A DNA stretch of 38,814 nucleotides from PUPG01 sp031323845 (GTDB taxonomy: Bacteria; Bacteroidota; Bacteroidia; Bacteroidales; UBA7960), in assembly GCA_031323845.1 (NCBI GenBank), contig JAVIYP010000026.1:1-38814 (forward strand), written 5' to 3'. Within the stretch, counting starts at the first letter, position 1. Each line of letters starts with the position of its first letter. The translations under genes and the position numbers were made by a program. The notes beneath the pieces are model-generated. The model saw only the letters and a program-made list of their open reading frames with translations. It was not told where the DNA came from and did no database searches. Below, piece after piece: positions 8,148-17,009 of the stretch.

Positions 8148-9554
8148 ATGGATATTAGTAGAGAGAACACGGGCCATCTTGAGGCTACGCTGAAGCTGAA
8201 GGTAACGGAAGATGATTACCGTGAGCGTATTGAAAAGGAGTTGAAGAACCTGCAGAAGAAGGCGCAAATGCCTGGGTTCAGACCGGGAAAGGTGCCGATG
8301 GGGCTTGTTAAAAAGATGTACGGAAAAAGCGTCCTTGTCGAAGAGGTGAACAAGCTTCTTGCAGAGGCTGTTATGGACTATATCAAAAAAGAAAACCTGA
8401 ACGTGCTGGGCAGTCCGATCCCCAATAAGGATTCGGCCGAAAAAATAGACTGGGACACCCAGACAACTTTTGAACTTGATTATCTCATCGGTTTGTCGCC
8501 CGAAATTGACCTGGAGCTTTCTCCTGATATTGAAGTGGAATACCACAGGATCAAAGTATCTGATGAATCCGTTGAGAATTTTATTCAGGATGTCAGAAAG
8601 CGCAATGGAACCATGGTGCATCCGGGCACGGTCGGGGAGGAGGATATCGTATTCGGCGAGTTTGTGGAACTCGGTGACAACAATCAGCCCAAAGAAGGCG
8701 GACATTCCAATAAAACCAATGTTTATGTGCGTTTTGTGAAGGATGATGAGATCAGGAAACAGATGATTGGCCTGAAGCCGGGCAGTGAACTGGTCATGGA
8801 TATGCACCAGGCGATGCAATCGGAGGGAGAGGTGGCTCACATGCTTTCTGTTAAAAAAGAAGAGCTTGAAAATTACGGCAGGGTGTTTCGTTTTACCGTT
8901 GAAAGCATTAACCGGCTTGAACCTGCCGAACTGAATGAAGAGCTTTATGAGAAACTTATCCCCGGCAAAGAGGTTAAAACAGAAGAAGCTTTCCGTGCCG
9001 AGGTGGCAAAACTGATTGGCGAACAGCATCAGCTTGATGTTGACCGGCATTTCAAGAACCTGGTCCAGGAAAAGCTGATCGAACAAGCCGGTTTGTCCTT
9101 ACCGGAATCCTTCCTGAAAAAGTGGATTCTTGAGAACAATGAAGCCAATTACAATGCGCAGCAGGTGGAGGATGAATTTGAAAAGGCTGCAGACTCTTTC
9201 AGGTGGCAGCTTATCGAGAACCATCTGTTGAAACAGTATAATGTTGAGGTAAAACCTGAGGAGGTACAAAATCAGCTTGCTTTTTACATAAAAAGCCAGC
9301 TGGCTCAATACGGGCAACAGGATGTTCCCAAAGAGATCATCGATAAATATGTTGATGAGCTGAGCAAAAAAGAAGAAGAGGTGAAAAAAGTGTATGACCA
9401 GCTGTATGATGTAAAACTTACGGCGTTGTTCAAGGAAAAGCTTAAGCTGAAGGAAACGGAGATCAGCTATGATGACTTCGTTAAGCTCATCACCGCGAAA
9501 TATAAAAACGACAACGAACCCCCTGCTTCTGCAGAAGAAGCTAAAACAGAATAA
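8148..9554 (+). CDS. tig: Trigger factor (ribosome-associated chaperone and prolyl isomerase)
   Basis: Binds near the ribosome exit tunnel and shelters nascent chains. The 468 residues show the N-terminal ribosome-docking domain with the signature GFRPGKVP at 43-50. A middle FKBP-like region follows, diverged as is usual in Bacteroidota, and then a long helical C-terminal chaperone domain rich in Glu/Lys/Gln. It is the first gene of tig-clpP-clpX; the clpP ATG is 3 bp after the stop. This pairing of chaperone and protease genes is a widely conserved arrangement. Confidence 0.95.
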   Translation: MDISRENTGHLEATLKLKVTEDDYRERIEKELKNLQKKAQMPGFRPGKVPMGLVKKMYGKSVLVEEVNKLLAEAVMDYIKKENLNVLGSPIPNKDSAEKIDWDTQTTFELDYLIGLSPEIDLELSPDIEVEYHRIKVSDESVENFIQDVRKRNGTMVHPGTVGEEDIVFGEFVELGDNNQPKEGGHSNKTNVYVRFVKDDEIRKQMIGLKPGSELVMDMHQAMQSEGEVAHMLSVKKEELENYGRVFRFTVESINRLEPAELNEELYEKLIPGKEVKTEEAFRAEVAKLIGEQHQLDVDRHFKNLVQEKLIEQAGLSLPESFLKKWILENNEANYNAQQVEDEFEKAADSFRWQLIENHLLKQYNVEVKPEEVQNQLAFYIKSQLAQYGQQDVPKEIIDKYVDELSKKEEEVKKVYDQLYDVKLTALFKEKLKLKETEISYDDFVKLITAKYKNDNEPPASAEEAKTE

Positions 9555-9557
9555 ACT

Positions 9558-10247
9558 ATGAGCAGACAAGACGATTTTCAGAAATATGCCACCAGGCATA
9601 GGGGTATAAGCAGCATCAGCCTGCACGACTATACCTCTGTTTACGGCAATTATATCAGCCCGACGATCATCGAGGAGCGTCAGCTGAATGTAGCTACCAT
9701 GGATGTTTTCAGCCGGCTTATGATGGATCGCATCATTTTCCTGGGTGTGCCTGTCAATGACTATGTTGCCAACATCATACAGGCCCAGTTGCTGTATATG
9801 GAGTCTGTCGACCCGAAGAAAGACATTCAGATTTATCTGAACACGCCGGGCGGATCGGTGTATGCCGGTTTGGGTATCTATGACACCATGCAGTACATTG
9901 CTCCTGATGTGGCTACCATTTGCACGGGCATGGCTGCATCAATGGGTGCCGTTCTGCTGAGCGCCGGCACTCATGGGAAACGTACGGCTCTGAAGCACAG
10001 TCGCATACTTATTCATCAACCCATGGGCGGTGCGGAAGGTCAGGCTTCAGACATTGAAATCACTGCACGGGAGATACAAAAGATCAAGAAGGAGTTGTAT
10101 GAGATCATTGCCCTCCATGCCCGGCAGGATTATGAGAAGATCTGGAAGGATGCCGACAGGGATTACTGGATGACGGCAGAGGAGGCCCGTGACTATGGCA
10201 TGATAGATGAGGTGTTGATTTCCAATAAAAAACAAAAGGACAAGTAA
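9558..10247 (+). CDS. clpP: ATP-dependent Clp protease proteolytic subunit
   Basis: Serine peptidase forming the tetradecameric chamber fed by ClpX or other Clp ATPases. It is 229 residues. The catalytic triad is intact: Ser128 in GMAASMGA, His153 in ILIHQPMGG and Asp198 in KDADRDYW. YLNTPGGSVYAGLGIYDTMQ is the substrate-cleft motif. An N-terminal ~35-residue stretch precedes SPTIIEERQ and is probably propeptide-like. It sits 3 bp after tig and 29 bp before clpX. Confidence 0.97.
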   Translation: MSRQDDFQKYATRHRGISSISLHDYTSVYGNYISPTIIEERQLNVATMDVFSRLMMDRIIFLGVPVNDYVANIIQAQLLYMESVDPKKDIQIYLNTPGGSVYAGLGIYDTMQYIAPDVATICTGMAASMGAVLLSAGTHGKRTALKHSRILIHQPMGGAEGQASDIEITAREIQKIKKELYEIIALHARQDYEKIWKDADRDYWMTAEEARDYGMIDEVLISNKKQKDK

Positions 10248-10276
10248 CGCCTTTACTGGTATAACGAGCGGGTGAC

Positions 10277-11521
10277 ATGGCCAAAAACACAAGAAAATGC
10301 GATTTCTGCGGTCGCGACAACAAAGAGGTTGACATGCTTATCAGCGGCATCGAAGCCCATATCTGCGAACGCTGTATTGATCAGGCCGCGCAGATTGTTA
10401 CGGAGGAAAAAACCCGCAAGCAGAGGCATAAGATACCCTCCTTCAAGCTGTTTAAACCATCAGAGATCAAAAAACACCTGGATCAGTACGTCATCGGGCA
10501 GGAAGACGCCAAAAAAGTCTTGTCGGTGGCTGTGTATAATCATTACAAGCGAATAAACCATCTGTCGCCCGGAAGTGATGATGTTGAGGGTGTTGAACTG
10601 GAAAAGTCCAACATCATTATGGTGGGTGAAACAGGTACGGGCAAGACCCTGATGGCCCGGACCATAGCCCGGAAGATGAAGGTCCCTTTCTGTATTGCCG
10701 ATGCTACCGTCCTTACGGAGGCAGGCTACGTTGGCGAAGATGTAGAAAGCATCCTGGTGCGTCTCCTCCAGGTTGCTGATTATGATGTTGCTGCTGCTGA
10801 AAGAGGCATTGTGTTTATTGATGAAGTGGACAAGATTGCCCGGAAAAGCGACAATCCCTCAATTACCAGAGATGTTTCAGGCGAGGGTGTCCAACAGGCC
10901 CTGCTTAAGCTGCTTGAGGGCGCTGTGGTGAATGTCCCGCCCCAGGGCGGACGCAAACATCCTGAACAAAAGATGATCCAGGTCAATACCCAGAACATAC
11001 TCTTCATTTGCGGGGGCGCCTTTGATGGCATTGAGAAAAAGATCATGTCGCGCATGCAGGCTAATGCCATCGGATACGGGGCAAGCAAAACCGGCCGCAT
11101 CGACCGCGATAATGTGCTGCAGTATATTGCACCCCAGGATTTGAAAAGTTTTGGCCTGATTCCGGAACTGGTAGGGCGTGTGCCCGTGCTTACCTATCTG
11201 AATCCTCTTGACCGTGAAGCCCTCAGACAAATACTCACAGAACCCAAAAACTCTCTCGTCAGGCAATATGTAAAACTGTTTGAAATGGATAACATTTCAT
11301 TGATCATCGATGATGATGTGCTCGATTTCATTGTTGATAAAGCGATAGAGTTTAAACTCGGAGCAAGGGGCTTGCGTTCCATATGCGAGCTTATCATGCT
11401 TGACGCTATGTATGAGATACCTACCTCGGAAATCGAGCAAACAGAGTTTCGTCTCAACCTTGAGTATGCAAAACAGCGGCTGGATAAAGAAAAGACAGGC
11501 CGGCTGAAAGCGGCATCATAA
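10277..11521 (+). CDS. clpX: ATP-dependent Clp protease ATP-binding subunit ClpX
   Basis: Hexameric AAA+ unfoldase that delivers substrates to ClpP, 414 residues. The N-terminal zinc-binding domain has Cys8, Cys11, Cys30 and Cys33 (CDFC...CERC). Walker A GETGTGKT is at 117-124, pore loop GYVG at 150-153 and Walker B VFIDEVD at 179-185. Later come the sensor-type motifs and the IGYGA segment near the ClpP-contacting loop. It is the third gene of tig-clpP-clpX. Confidence 0.97.
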   Translation: MAKNTRKCDFCGRDNKEVDMLISGIEAHICERCIDQAAQIVTEEKTRKQRHKIPSFKLFKPSEIKKHLDQYVIGQEDAKKVLSVAVYNHYKRINHLSPGSDDVEGVELEKSNIIMVGETGTGKTLMARTIARKMKVPFCIADATVLTEAGYVGEDVESILVRLLQVADYDVAAAERGIVFIDEVDKIARKSDNPSITRDVSGEGVQQALLKLLEGAVVNVPPQGGRKHPEQKMIQVNTQNILFICGGAFDGIEKKIMSRMQANAIGYGASKTGRIDRDNVLQYIAPQDLKSFGLIPELVGRVPVLTYLNPLDREALRQILTEPKNSLVRQYVKLFEMDNISLIIDDDVLDFIVDKAIEFKLGARGLRSICELIMLDAMYEIPTSEIEQTEFRLNLEYAKQRLDKEKTGRLKAAS

Positions 11522-11595
11522 GATCCGGGCTTTTTTTTCTGTAATTTTTTGTATTTTATATCGTTGTGTTTACAGAACGGACACTTTGATTCTAT

Positions 11596-12198
11596 ATGCG
11601 GTTATTTTTTCACATCTTGTTCATTACGCTGCTTTTCGGAGTCACGGAGAGTGTTGCCGGCAACAAAGAACACCCGCCGGAAGCCGGAATCACCATGGCG
11701 GCCCGTGTCACCGGCACCGATACCATATTGGTTGTGGAGCTTCAGCCTGTTGATGTAGTTGCTCCCCGCGAGTTCCGGAACAGGAGAGAAGCCAGACGCT
11801 TCGATCGCCTCGCCCGAAATGTGAAAACCGTATATCCGCTGGTGCGTATAGGTGGACTTATGTTCGAAGATTATGTTACCCGCCTTGAAGCTATAGAAGA
11901 TGAGCGCGAACGAAAAAGATTTCTGAATCAGGCTGAAAAGGAGGTGAGGGAACATTTCGAAGCCGACCTCCGAAGGCTTACCTTTTCACAAGGCCATATC
12001 CTTATTAAACTAATTGACAGAGAAATACAACGAACCTCCTACGACCTGCTGCGGGAATTCAGGGGCAGCTTTTCTGCAGTGTTCTGGCAGTCGCTGGGAA
12101 GGCTTTTTGGTTACAACCTGAGAACTGAATATGATCCGGAAGGAGAGGACGCGGAAATAGAAGAGATCATCAGGCTGATTGAAGCAGGTCTGATCTGA
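11596..12198 (+). CDS. DUF4294-like exported protein
   Basis: 200 residues of unknown function. Residues 1-22 form a signal peptide (MRLFFHILFITLLFGVTESVAG). The mature part is mostly charged and helical. It resembles the Bacteroidota-specific DUF4294 family, judged from memory of the pattern HFEADLRRLTFSQGHILIKL followed by IDREIQRTSYDLLREFRG. No catalytic motif is evident. It follows clpX by 74 bp and converges on the sugar transferase gene with a 6-bp gap. Confidence 0.75.
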   Translation: MRLFFHILFITLLFGVTESVAGNKEHPPEAGITMAARVTGTDTILVVELQPVDVVAPREFRNRREARRFDRLARNVKTVYPLVRIGGLMFEDYVTRLEAIEDERERKRFLNQAEKEVREHFEADLRRLTFSQGHILIKLIDREIQRTSYDLLREFRGSFSAVFWQSLGRLFGYNLRTEYDPEGEDAEIEEIIRLIEAGLI

Positions 12199-12204
12199 GC
12201 CGAA

Positions 12205-13629
12205 TTACTTACCCCGACCCTGTATGATGATCAGAGCCGTGTAGATCAGTATTTTAAAATCAACGGCCAGCGACATGTTCTCCAGGTAAAGCAGGTCATA
12301 CTTCAGCCGCTCAATCATTTCTTCAACATTTTCAGCGTACCCGTACTTTACCTGCCCCCAACTGGTAACACCGGGCTTGATCTTTTGCAGCAACTTGTAG
12401 TGTGGTGCTTTTTGAACGATCTGGTCTATATAGAACTGGCGTTCTGGCCGGGGGCCAACCAACGACATATAGCCCAGCAATACATTGTAGAACTGAGGTA
12501 TCTCATCCAGCCGTACCTTGCGCATAAACCGCCCGAAAGGGGTAACCCGCGGGTCGTTCTCACACGACAGCTGGGGTCCGTCTTTTTCGGCATCAACGTA
12601 CATAGACCTGAACTTGTGCATCATGAAAGGCCTTCCGTGCCTGCCAATGCGTTCGTGCTTGTAAAAAACCGGCCCTTTCGAAGTTAATTTAACAATGAGA
12701 GCCGTGATCAGAAAAACCGGCGACAGCAGCACCAGGCAAGCAATGGAAACCACGATGTCGATAAACCGTTTGATGGTCTGTTGCCACGCAGGCAGCAAGC
12801 CCGACTGGATTTGTATGAGGGGTGTGCCGAAAATGGAAGTCATTTTCACACTGCCCAGCAAAATATCGTGCATCTCAGGGATGATCTTTACGATCACCTC
12901 CGTGGAGTAAAGATCAGTAAGCAGCTTGCTGGTTTTTTTGTGTTCTCTTGACTCCAGGGCAATAATCACCTCCTCGATCTGATGCGTATCAATGATCTCT
13001 TTCACCTGGTCGATATGTCCCAGGCGGGGCAAATAAGCATCCAGTGGGTAACGGTCGTACACATTTACGTTCACGAAACCTACCAGCCGGTTGCCTGAGG
13101 ACTGCTTTTGTGAGTTCAGCTCTCTGGCAATGTCAATGGCCCGTTTCTGGCTGCCGATAATCAGCGTGTTGAATCCTATTTTCCTGTTATGGATCTTTCT
13201 GATGATTCTGGTTGACAGCACGAAGCGTACCGTTGCGGTAATGGAGCTGTGCAATACCAGCAAAAGCAGCAATGACTGGTAATAGCCCTTGCTGGCCGTT
13301 ACTGCCTGGTCGAGCAGAATCACAAAATAGATAACAAGCACACCGATCAGAGAGGTGAAAAGAGTATGGCCAAACTGCCCGAGGCGTGACTGTCTGAAAA
13401 TGGACCTGTATGCCCCGCTGAGGTAATAGAGTACGAGCCAGAAGCTTGGAATGATAACCAGTCCAAGAATAAGGTTCTCTTCAATAAGCAGCTGTTCTTT
13501 TATTTTGCTGAATTCGAAGCCGTTGTTGGCACTCAGGATGTTGACAAACAAAAACCACGTCAATGCAGCTGCAAAGAAGTCGAAAAAGACGAATTTTATT
13601 AATTCTATCTTTTGTAGCCGTTTATCCAT
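12205..13629 (-). CDS. Exopolysaccharide polyprenyl glycosylphosphotransferase (undecaprenyl-phosphate sugar transferase)
   Basis: Membrane enzyme that starts polysaccharide or O-unit synthesis by moving a sugar-1-phosphate from a nucleotide sugar to a polyprenyl phosphate. In the 474 residues there are four or five N-terminal transmembrane helices, a Rossmann-like CoA-binding-type region (FNTLIIGSQKRAIDIAREL, about 153-171), one more hydrophobic helix, and the WbaP/PglC-type C-terminal catalytic domain (FKRFIDIVVS, GPVFYKHERIGRHG, MHKFRSM, VRLDEIPQFYNVLLG, SLVGPRPE, KPGVTSWGQV). The sugar is not predictable. It is downstream of the Gfo/Idh oxidoreductase on the same strand. Confidence 0.9.
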   Translation of the reverse strand: MDKRLQKIELIKFVFFDFFAAALTWFLFVNILSANNGFEFSKIKEQLLIEENLILGLVIIPSFWLVLYYLSGAYRSIFRQSRLGQFGHTLFTSLIGVLVIYFVILLDQAVTASKGYYQSLLLLLVLHSSITATVRFVLSTRIIRKIHNRKIGFNTLIIGSQKRAIDIARELNSQKQSSGNRLVGFVNVNVYDRYPLDAYLPRLGHIDQVKEIIDTHQIEEVIIALESREHKKTSKLLTDLYSTEVIVKIIPEMHDILLGSVKMTSIFGTPLIQIQSGLLPAWQQTIKRFIDIVVSIACLVLLSPVFLITALIVKLTSKGPVFYKHERIGRHGRPFMMHKFRSMYVDAEKDGPQLSCENDPRVTPFGRFMRKVRLDEIPQFYNVLLGYMSLVGPRPERQFYIDQIVQKAPHYKLLQKIKPGVTSWGQVKYGYAENVEEMIERLKYDLLYLENMSLAVDFKILIYTALIIIQGRGK

Positions 13630-13663
13630 TTAATGCAGTTGGTTAGTAAGCAACGATGGCTGC

Positions 13664-13691
13664 TGTCCGGCAATTGCAGTGCTGCCGGACA
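13664..13691. repeat. 9-bp inverted repeat in the leader of the sugar transferase gene
   Basis: TGTCCGGCA (13664-13672) and TGCCGGACA (13683-13691) are perfect arms around a 10-base loop. It lies 35 bp upstream of the sugar transferase start codon, between that gene and the oxidoreductase. No T-run follows on the minus strand, so it is not a standard intrinsic terminator. It may be a leader hairpin or operator. Confidence 0.5.
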
Positions 13692-13793
13692 CCCGGGGGT
13701 AGCTGCAAATGGCCCAAAATATAAATGGATAACGCATCGCATCATTACATATTGTAGGAAAAAGATAATGGAGTAAAAAAACAGGATGTTTTG

Positions 13794-14783
13794 TTAACTC
13801 AGCAGCCTGATATTGCTCTCAATATTGTCCATGATACGGTAGGCAAGCTCAAGAGAGGCATAACCATCCAGTATGGTTACCAGGGGTTCGGTGTTGTCAG
13901 AAATGGATTCATAGAAGGTCTCCAGTTCCGTTTTGATGGCGTTCAGCGATTTTATCTCAGGCTTTTCAACGTAAATTTGTTTTTGATTCTTTTCAGGACC
14001 AAGATCAATAATCATGGCAAAAGGATCAGGGCTTGCCCCCACGTCTTTCATTCTGATGATCTGGGTCTCTTTTGACAGAAAATCAACGGCAATGTACCCT
14101 TCGTGCTGGAAAAACCGTGTCTTGCGCATGTTTTTCATTGAAATTCTGCTGGCCGTGAGGTTGGCCACACAGCCGTTTGAAAACTCAATTCTTGCGTTGG
14201 CAATGTCCGGGGTGTCCGATACCACGGATACACCACTGGCTGAGACTTTTTTTACCGTCGAATCCACAACGTTAAGTACAATGTCGATATCGTGAATCAT
14301 AAGATCCAGGATGACCGGCACATCAGTGCCCCTCGGATTAAATTGGCCAAGCCTGTGTGCCTCTATAAACATCGGATCGGAAATGTACGGCCTGGCAGCG
14401 ATGAAAGCGGGATTAAAACGCTCAACATGCCCGACCTGCACTTTTACATGGGCCTCATCGGCCAGCTCAATCAGCTTCTGTGCTTCATAAAGTGTGGTTG
14501 TAAGCGGCTTCTCAATAAACACATGCTTGGCTTGTTTCAGGGCTTTTGAGGCACAATTGTAATGGGAAATAGTGGGTGTGACGATGTCAACGATCTCTGA
14601 GGCTTCAATCAATGCATCCTCAGACTCAAAACGGCGTATGCCAAAGGTGCGCGTGACCGCTTCAGAATTTTCATTGTCCGGATCAAAAAAACCTACCAGT
14701 TCAAATTTATCGGAAGCCAGAATGCACTTTATATGAATCTTTCCAAGATGTCCTGCGCCAAGTACGCCTATTTTTTTCTTCAT
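13794..14783 (-). CDS. Gfo/Idh/MocA family NAD(P)-dependent oxidoreductase
   Basis: 329 residues from the ATG at 14783. The N-terminal Rossmann domain opens with KKIGVLGAGHLGKIHIK, and the catalytic-lysine motif is VFIEKPLTT (EKP). The C-terminal alpha/beta domain carries DLMIHDIDIVL, with the His typical of the family's active site. Relatives oxidise or isomerise nucleotide sugars, inositols or bilin-like substrates; the substrate here is unknown. The frame is open 37 codons upstream (to 14894), but the ATG at 14783 gives the canonical family start. Its position before a sugar transferase gene suggests, without proof, a sugar-nucleotide role. Confidence 0.88.
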   Translation of the reverse strand: MKKKIGVLGAGHLGKIHIKCILASDKFELVGFFDPDNENSEAVTRTFGIRRFESEDALIEASEIVDIVTPTISHYNCASKALKQAKHVFIEKPLTTTLYEAQKLIELADEAHVKVQVGHVERFNPAFIAARPYISDPMFIEAHRLGQFNPRGTDVPVILDLMIHDIDIVLNVVDSTVKKVSASGVSVVSDTPDIANARIEFSNGCVANLTASRISMKNMRKTRFFQHEGYIAVDFLSKETQIIRMKDVGASPDPFAMIIDLGPEKNQKQIYVEKPEIKSLNAIKTELETFYESISDNTEPLVTILDGYASLELAYRIMDNIESNIRLLS

Positions 14784-14817
14784 GAAACCGTTATTTTGAT
14801 GAAAATGATTGGTTGAA

Positions 14818-14825
14818 CAAAAGTA
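14818..14825 (-). promoter_or_regulatory. Putative -7 box of the Gfo/Idh oxidoreductase gene
   Basis: On the minus strand TACTTTTG (14825 to 14818) matches TAnnTTTG, 34 bp before the ATG at 14783. This also supports the shorter start, because the longer frame would begin upstream of the box. Confidence 0.45.
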
Positions 14826-14917
14826 TGGTTTTTTTATCATGTCGTAAATGATTATTTTCGTAAACGGGTATAGCGGCGCCCTGATACTTTGCAAGTTGTT
14901 GATTTAAAGTTCTCTTT

Positions 14918-15571
14918 ATGGCAGACCTGAATGATACATACCGTCATAGAGGCCTCCGGAAACGATTGGTGGAAGAGGTTCGTTCAAAAGGCATTCGCGA
15001 TGAAGCCGTATTGGCAGCCATTAATGATGTGCCCCGGCATTTTTTCCTGGATTCGTCGTTTCTGGAGATAGCTTATCAGGATAAGCCTTTCCCGATCGGA
15101 TCCGGACAAACTATAAGTCAGCCTTATACCGTTGCTTTTCAGACCGAGCTGCTGAAGGTTGAAAAGAACATGAAAGTGCTTGAAATCGGAACGGGCAGCG
15201 GATACCAGGCTTGCATTCTTGAGAAATTGGGTGTCCGTGTATTCAGTATTGAGCGCCACCGAACTCTATTTCAGAAAACCAAACAGTTGCTTAGGGATCT
15301 GAATGCTCATGTGAAGTTGTTTTATGGTGATGGCTATAAGGGTCTGCCTGCCTTTGCGCCCTTTGATCGCATTCTGATTACGGCAGCTGCTCCCTTTGTG
15401 CCGGAAGCCCTCATCGGGCAGCTCAGGAAGGGCGGTATGATGGTGTTGCCCCTCGGATCGGGTGACACGCAGGTCATGACCCGCATCACGAAGCTTGACG
15501 AAAACGACTATGAAGAAGAAAAGTTCGGCTATTTCCGCTTTGTGCCCATGTTGGGAAATAAGGCTCCCTGA
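14918..15571 (+). CDS. pcm: Protein-L-isoaspartate O-methyltransferase
   Basis: Repairs isoaspartyl damage in proteins by SAM-dependent methylation. It is 217 residues, the normal size. The landmarks are VPRHFFLD (39-44 region), IGSGQTISQPYTVAFQTELL (the Pcm signature), the SAM-binding motif LEIGTGSGYQ at 88-97, and FDRILITAAAPFVPEALI. It is transcribed divergently from the Gfo/Idh gene and converges on the ABC permease with a 12-bp gap. Confidence 0.95.
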   Translation: MADLNDTYRHRGLRKRLVEEVRSKGIRDEAVLAAINDVPRHFFLDSSFLEIAYQDKPFPIGSGQTISQPYTVAFQTELLKVEKNMKVLEIGTGSGYQACILEKLGVRVFSIERHRTLFQKTKQLLRDLNAHVKLFYGDGYKGLPAFAPFDRILITAAAPFVPEALIGQLRKGGMMVLPLGSGDTQVMTRITKLDENDYEEEKFGYFRFVPMLGNKAP

Positions 15572-15583
15572 ACCTGGCGGCTG

Positions 15584-16816
15584 TCAATCTTTTGCACTTC
15601 TGTCAAGAGCTTCCCGCAAACCGTTTCCTGTCATCATAAAAGCCATCACCATAAGCATAATGGCCAGTCCAGGTAACACAGCGAGGTAACCCTTGTCGAG
15701 AATGATGTAACCGTAATGCTCCCTGATCATTGATCCCCAGGAGGGCATGGGGGGCTGTACTCCTATGCCCAGAAAACTGAGCCCTGCTTCAATCAGTATG
15801 GCAGAGGCAAAGTTGGCCGCTGATATCACAATGACAGGTCCCATGGTGCCGGGAAGTATGTGGCGCATGATGATCCTGAAACTGCTTAGTCCCAAAGCCC
15901 TGGCCGATTCTATATAAGTATTCTCCCGGATGCTGATCACTTGACCGCGAACCAGTCGCGCTACTTCTACCCACATGGTCAGCCCTACAGCCACAAAAAC
16001 CTGCCAGAATCCCTTACCCAGGGCAAAGGTAATGGCAATGGCAAGTAACAGCGTTGGGATTGACCACACCACGTTGATGAGCCAAACGATAAAACTGTCG
16101 ACCCGGCCCCTGAAATAACCGGCCAGGCTTCCCAGCGTGATCCCAATCAGAAGAGAGATAAGCACTGCAATAAAGCCCACCGAAAGCGATACCCTGGTGC
16201 CAACCACCAGTCTGCTGAGCATATCCCTCCCGAAACGATCGGTTCCCAGCAGAAAACGCCGGTGCACCAGGTGATGGTCAAGGATCTGCTGCTGCATCTC
16301 CTTTATGCATTGCCTGTGGAGCGTGCCGTGTATGTCGGCAAACACCAGGGTGTCTCCATCTGTCCTGTATGGCTCAATACTGTAATCAACAGGAAATAAC
16401 ACATGCTCAATACCTGCATATAACTCCATGCCGGGGTAGCCCGGCTGTCCGGGATAGGTTTCGTAATGAAGCCTGGTGTCCTCAAACCACCACCGCTGAA
16501 CGGGAATGCTCTGGTAGGGCAGCGGCGCACCCCTGAAGACCCTTGCCACCCAGCCGGGCGGCGAATACTCATGGTTCCTGGTGATCCTCAGCATGTGCAT
16601 GCCGGTGCCCGGAGGATGCAGTGCAAGCTCCAGATGCTGATGGTTGGCAAATGGTGTGCGATCCGGAATAATCACATAGGCAAAAACAGACAATGCGGCA
16701 GCACCTAAAATCCAGAACAGGCCTGCGACAGCAGTGGGGATCCTGCTAAACCGCCGCCATGCAATACGACCGGGAGAAAGAGACGCTATGTTTGACTTCC
16801 TGAAAAACACCCTCAC
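15584..16816 (-). CDS. Peptide-type ABC transporter permease (DppC/OppC family) with large extracytoplasmic insertion
   Basis: Inner-membrane permease of a dipeptide/oligopeptide/nickel-type ABC importer, 410 residues. The first transmembrane helix (~29-50) is followed by about 140 residues of extracytoplasmic sequence, then LLGTDRFGRDMLSRL (189-203). Five more helices follow, with the EAA-type ATPase-coupling loop (ESARALGLSSFRIIMRHILP). Standard DppC proteins are about 280-300 residues, and the difference is the inserted domain. The start codon is GTG; no ATG occurs in frame until residue 73. No partner permease, ATPase or binding protein is adjacent, so the transporter's other parts are encoded elsewhere. 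Confidence 0.88.
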   Translation of the reverse strand: MRVFFRKSNIASLSPGRIAWRRFSRIPTAVAGLFWILGAAALSVFAYVIIPDRTPFANHQHLELALHPPGTGMHMLRITRNHEYSPPGWVARVFRGAPLPYQSIPVQRWWFEDTRLHYETYPGQPGYPGMELYAGIEHVLFPVDYSIEPYRTDGDTLVFADIHGTLHRQCIKEMQQQILDHHLVHRRFLLGTDRFGRDMLSRLVVGTRVSLSVGFIAVLISLLIGITLGSLAGYFRGRVDSFIVWLINVVWSIPTLLLAIAITFALGKGFWQVFVAVGLTMWVEVARLVRGQVISIRENTYIESARALGLSSFRIIMRHILPGTMGPVIVISAANFASAILIEAGLSFLGIGVQPPMPSWGSMIREHYGYIILDKGYLAVLPGLAIMLMVMAFMMTGNGLREALDRSAKD

Positions 16817-16826
16817 AAATAAAAAT

Positions 16827-16834
16827 CAAATATA
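16827..16834 (-). promoter_or_regulatory. Putative -7 box of the ABC permease gene
   Basis: Minus-strand TATATTTG (16834 to 16827) is an exact consensus match only 10 bp before the GTG start, predicting a leader of just a few nucleotides. Confidence 0.45.
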
Positions 16835-16911
16835 CATGAATTTTTTTCATGCGAAATTACATACAGACGCATGAACCGAAAACTTGCGAGCTCGGCGAAG
16901 CCAAACGCCCA

Positions 16912-16951
16912 TGTTGAAAATCCCGACCATTCGGGAACAAATTTTTCAACA
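16912..16951. repeat. Nested inverted repeat / hairpin
   Basis: Outer arms TGTTGAAAA (16912-16920) and TTTTCAACA (16943-16951) enclose inner arms TCCCGA (16921-16926) and TCGGGA (16931-16936) around CCAT. It can fold as one long stem with a small bulge. It may be a terminator-like or dispersed palindromic element. Confidence 0.6.
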
Positions 16952-16972
16952 CACAGGAGCATGATTATTAGG

Positions 16973-17009
16973 AAGTCAGAAGTCGGAAATCTGAATTCTG
17001 AATTCTGAC
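16973..17009. repeat. Short low-complexity repeat block
   Basis: Variants of GAAGTC/TCAGAA and a tandem TCTGAAT lie in 37 bp, bounded by inverted GTCAGAA (16975-16981) and TTCTGAC (17003-17009). From memory, similar GAAGTCAGAAGTC-like microrepeats occur between genes in other Bacteroidota. Confidence 0.5.

Noticed and set aside
8118..9086. 322-codon minus-strand frame opposite tig
   Set aside because: It is a long shadow frame created by the codon use of trigger factor; Phe/His-rich and with no recognisable domain.
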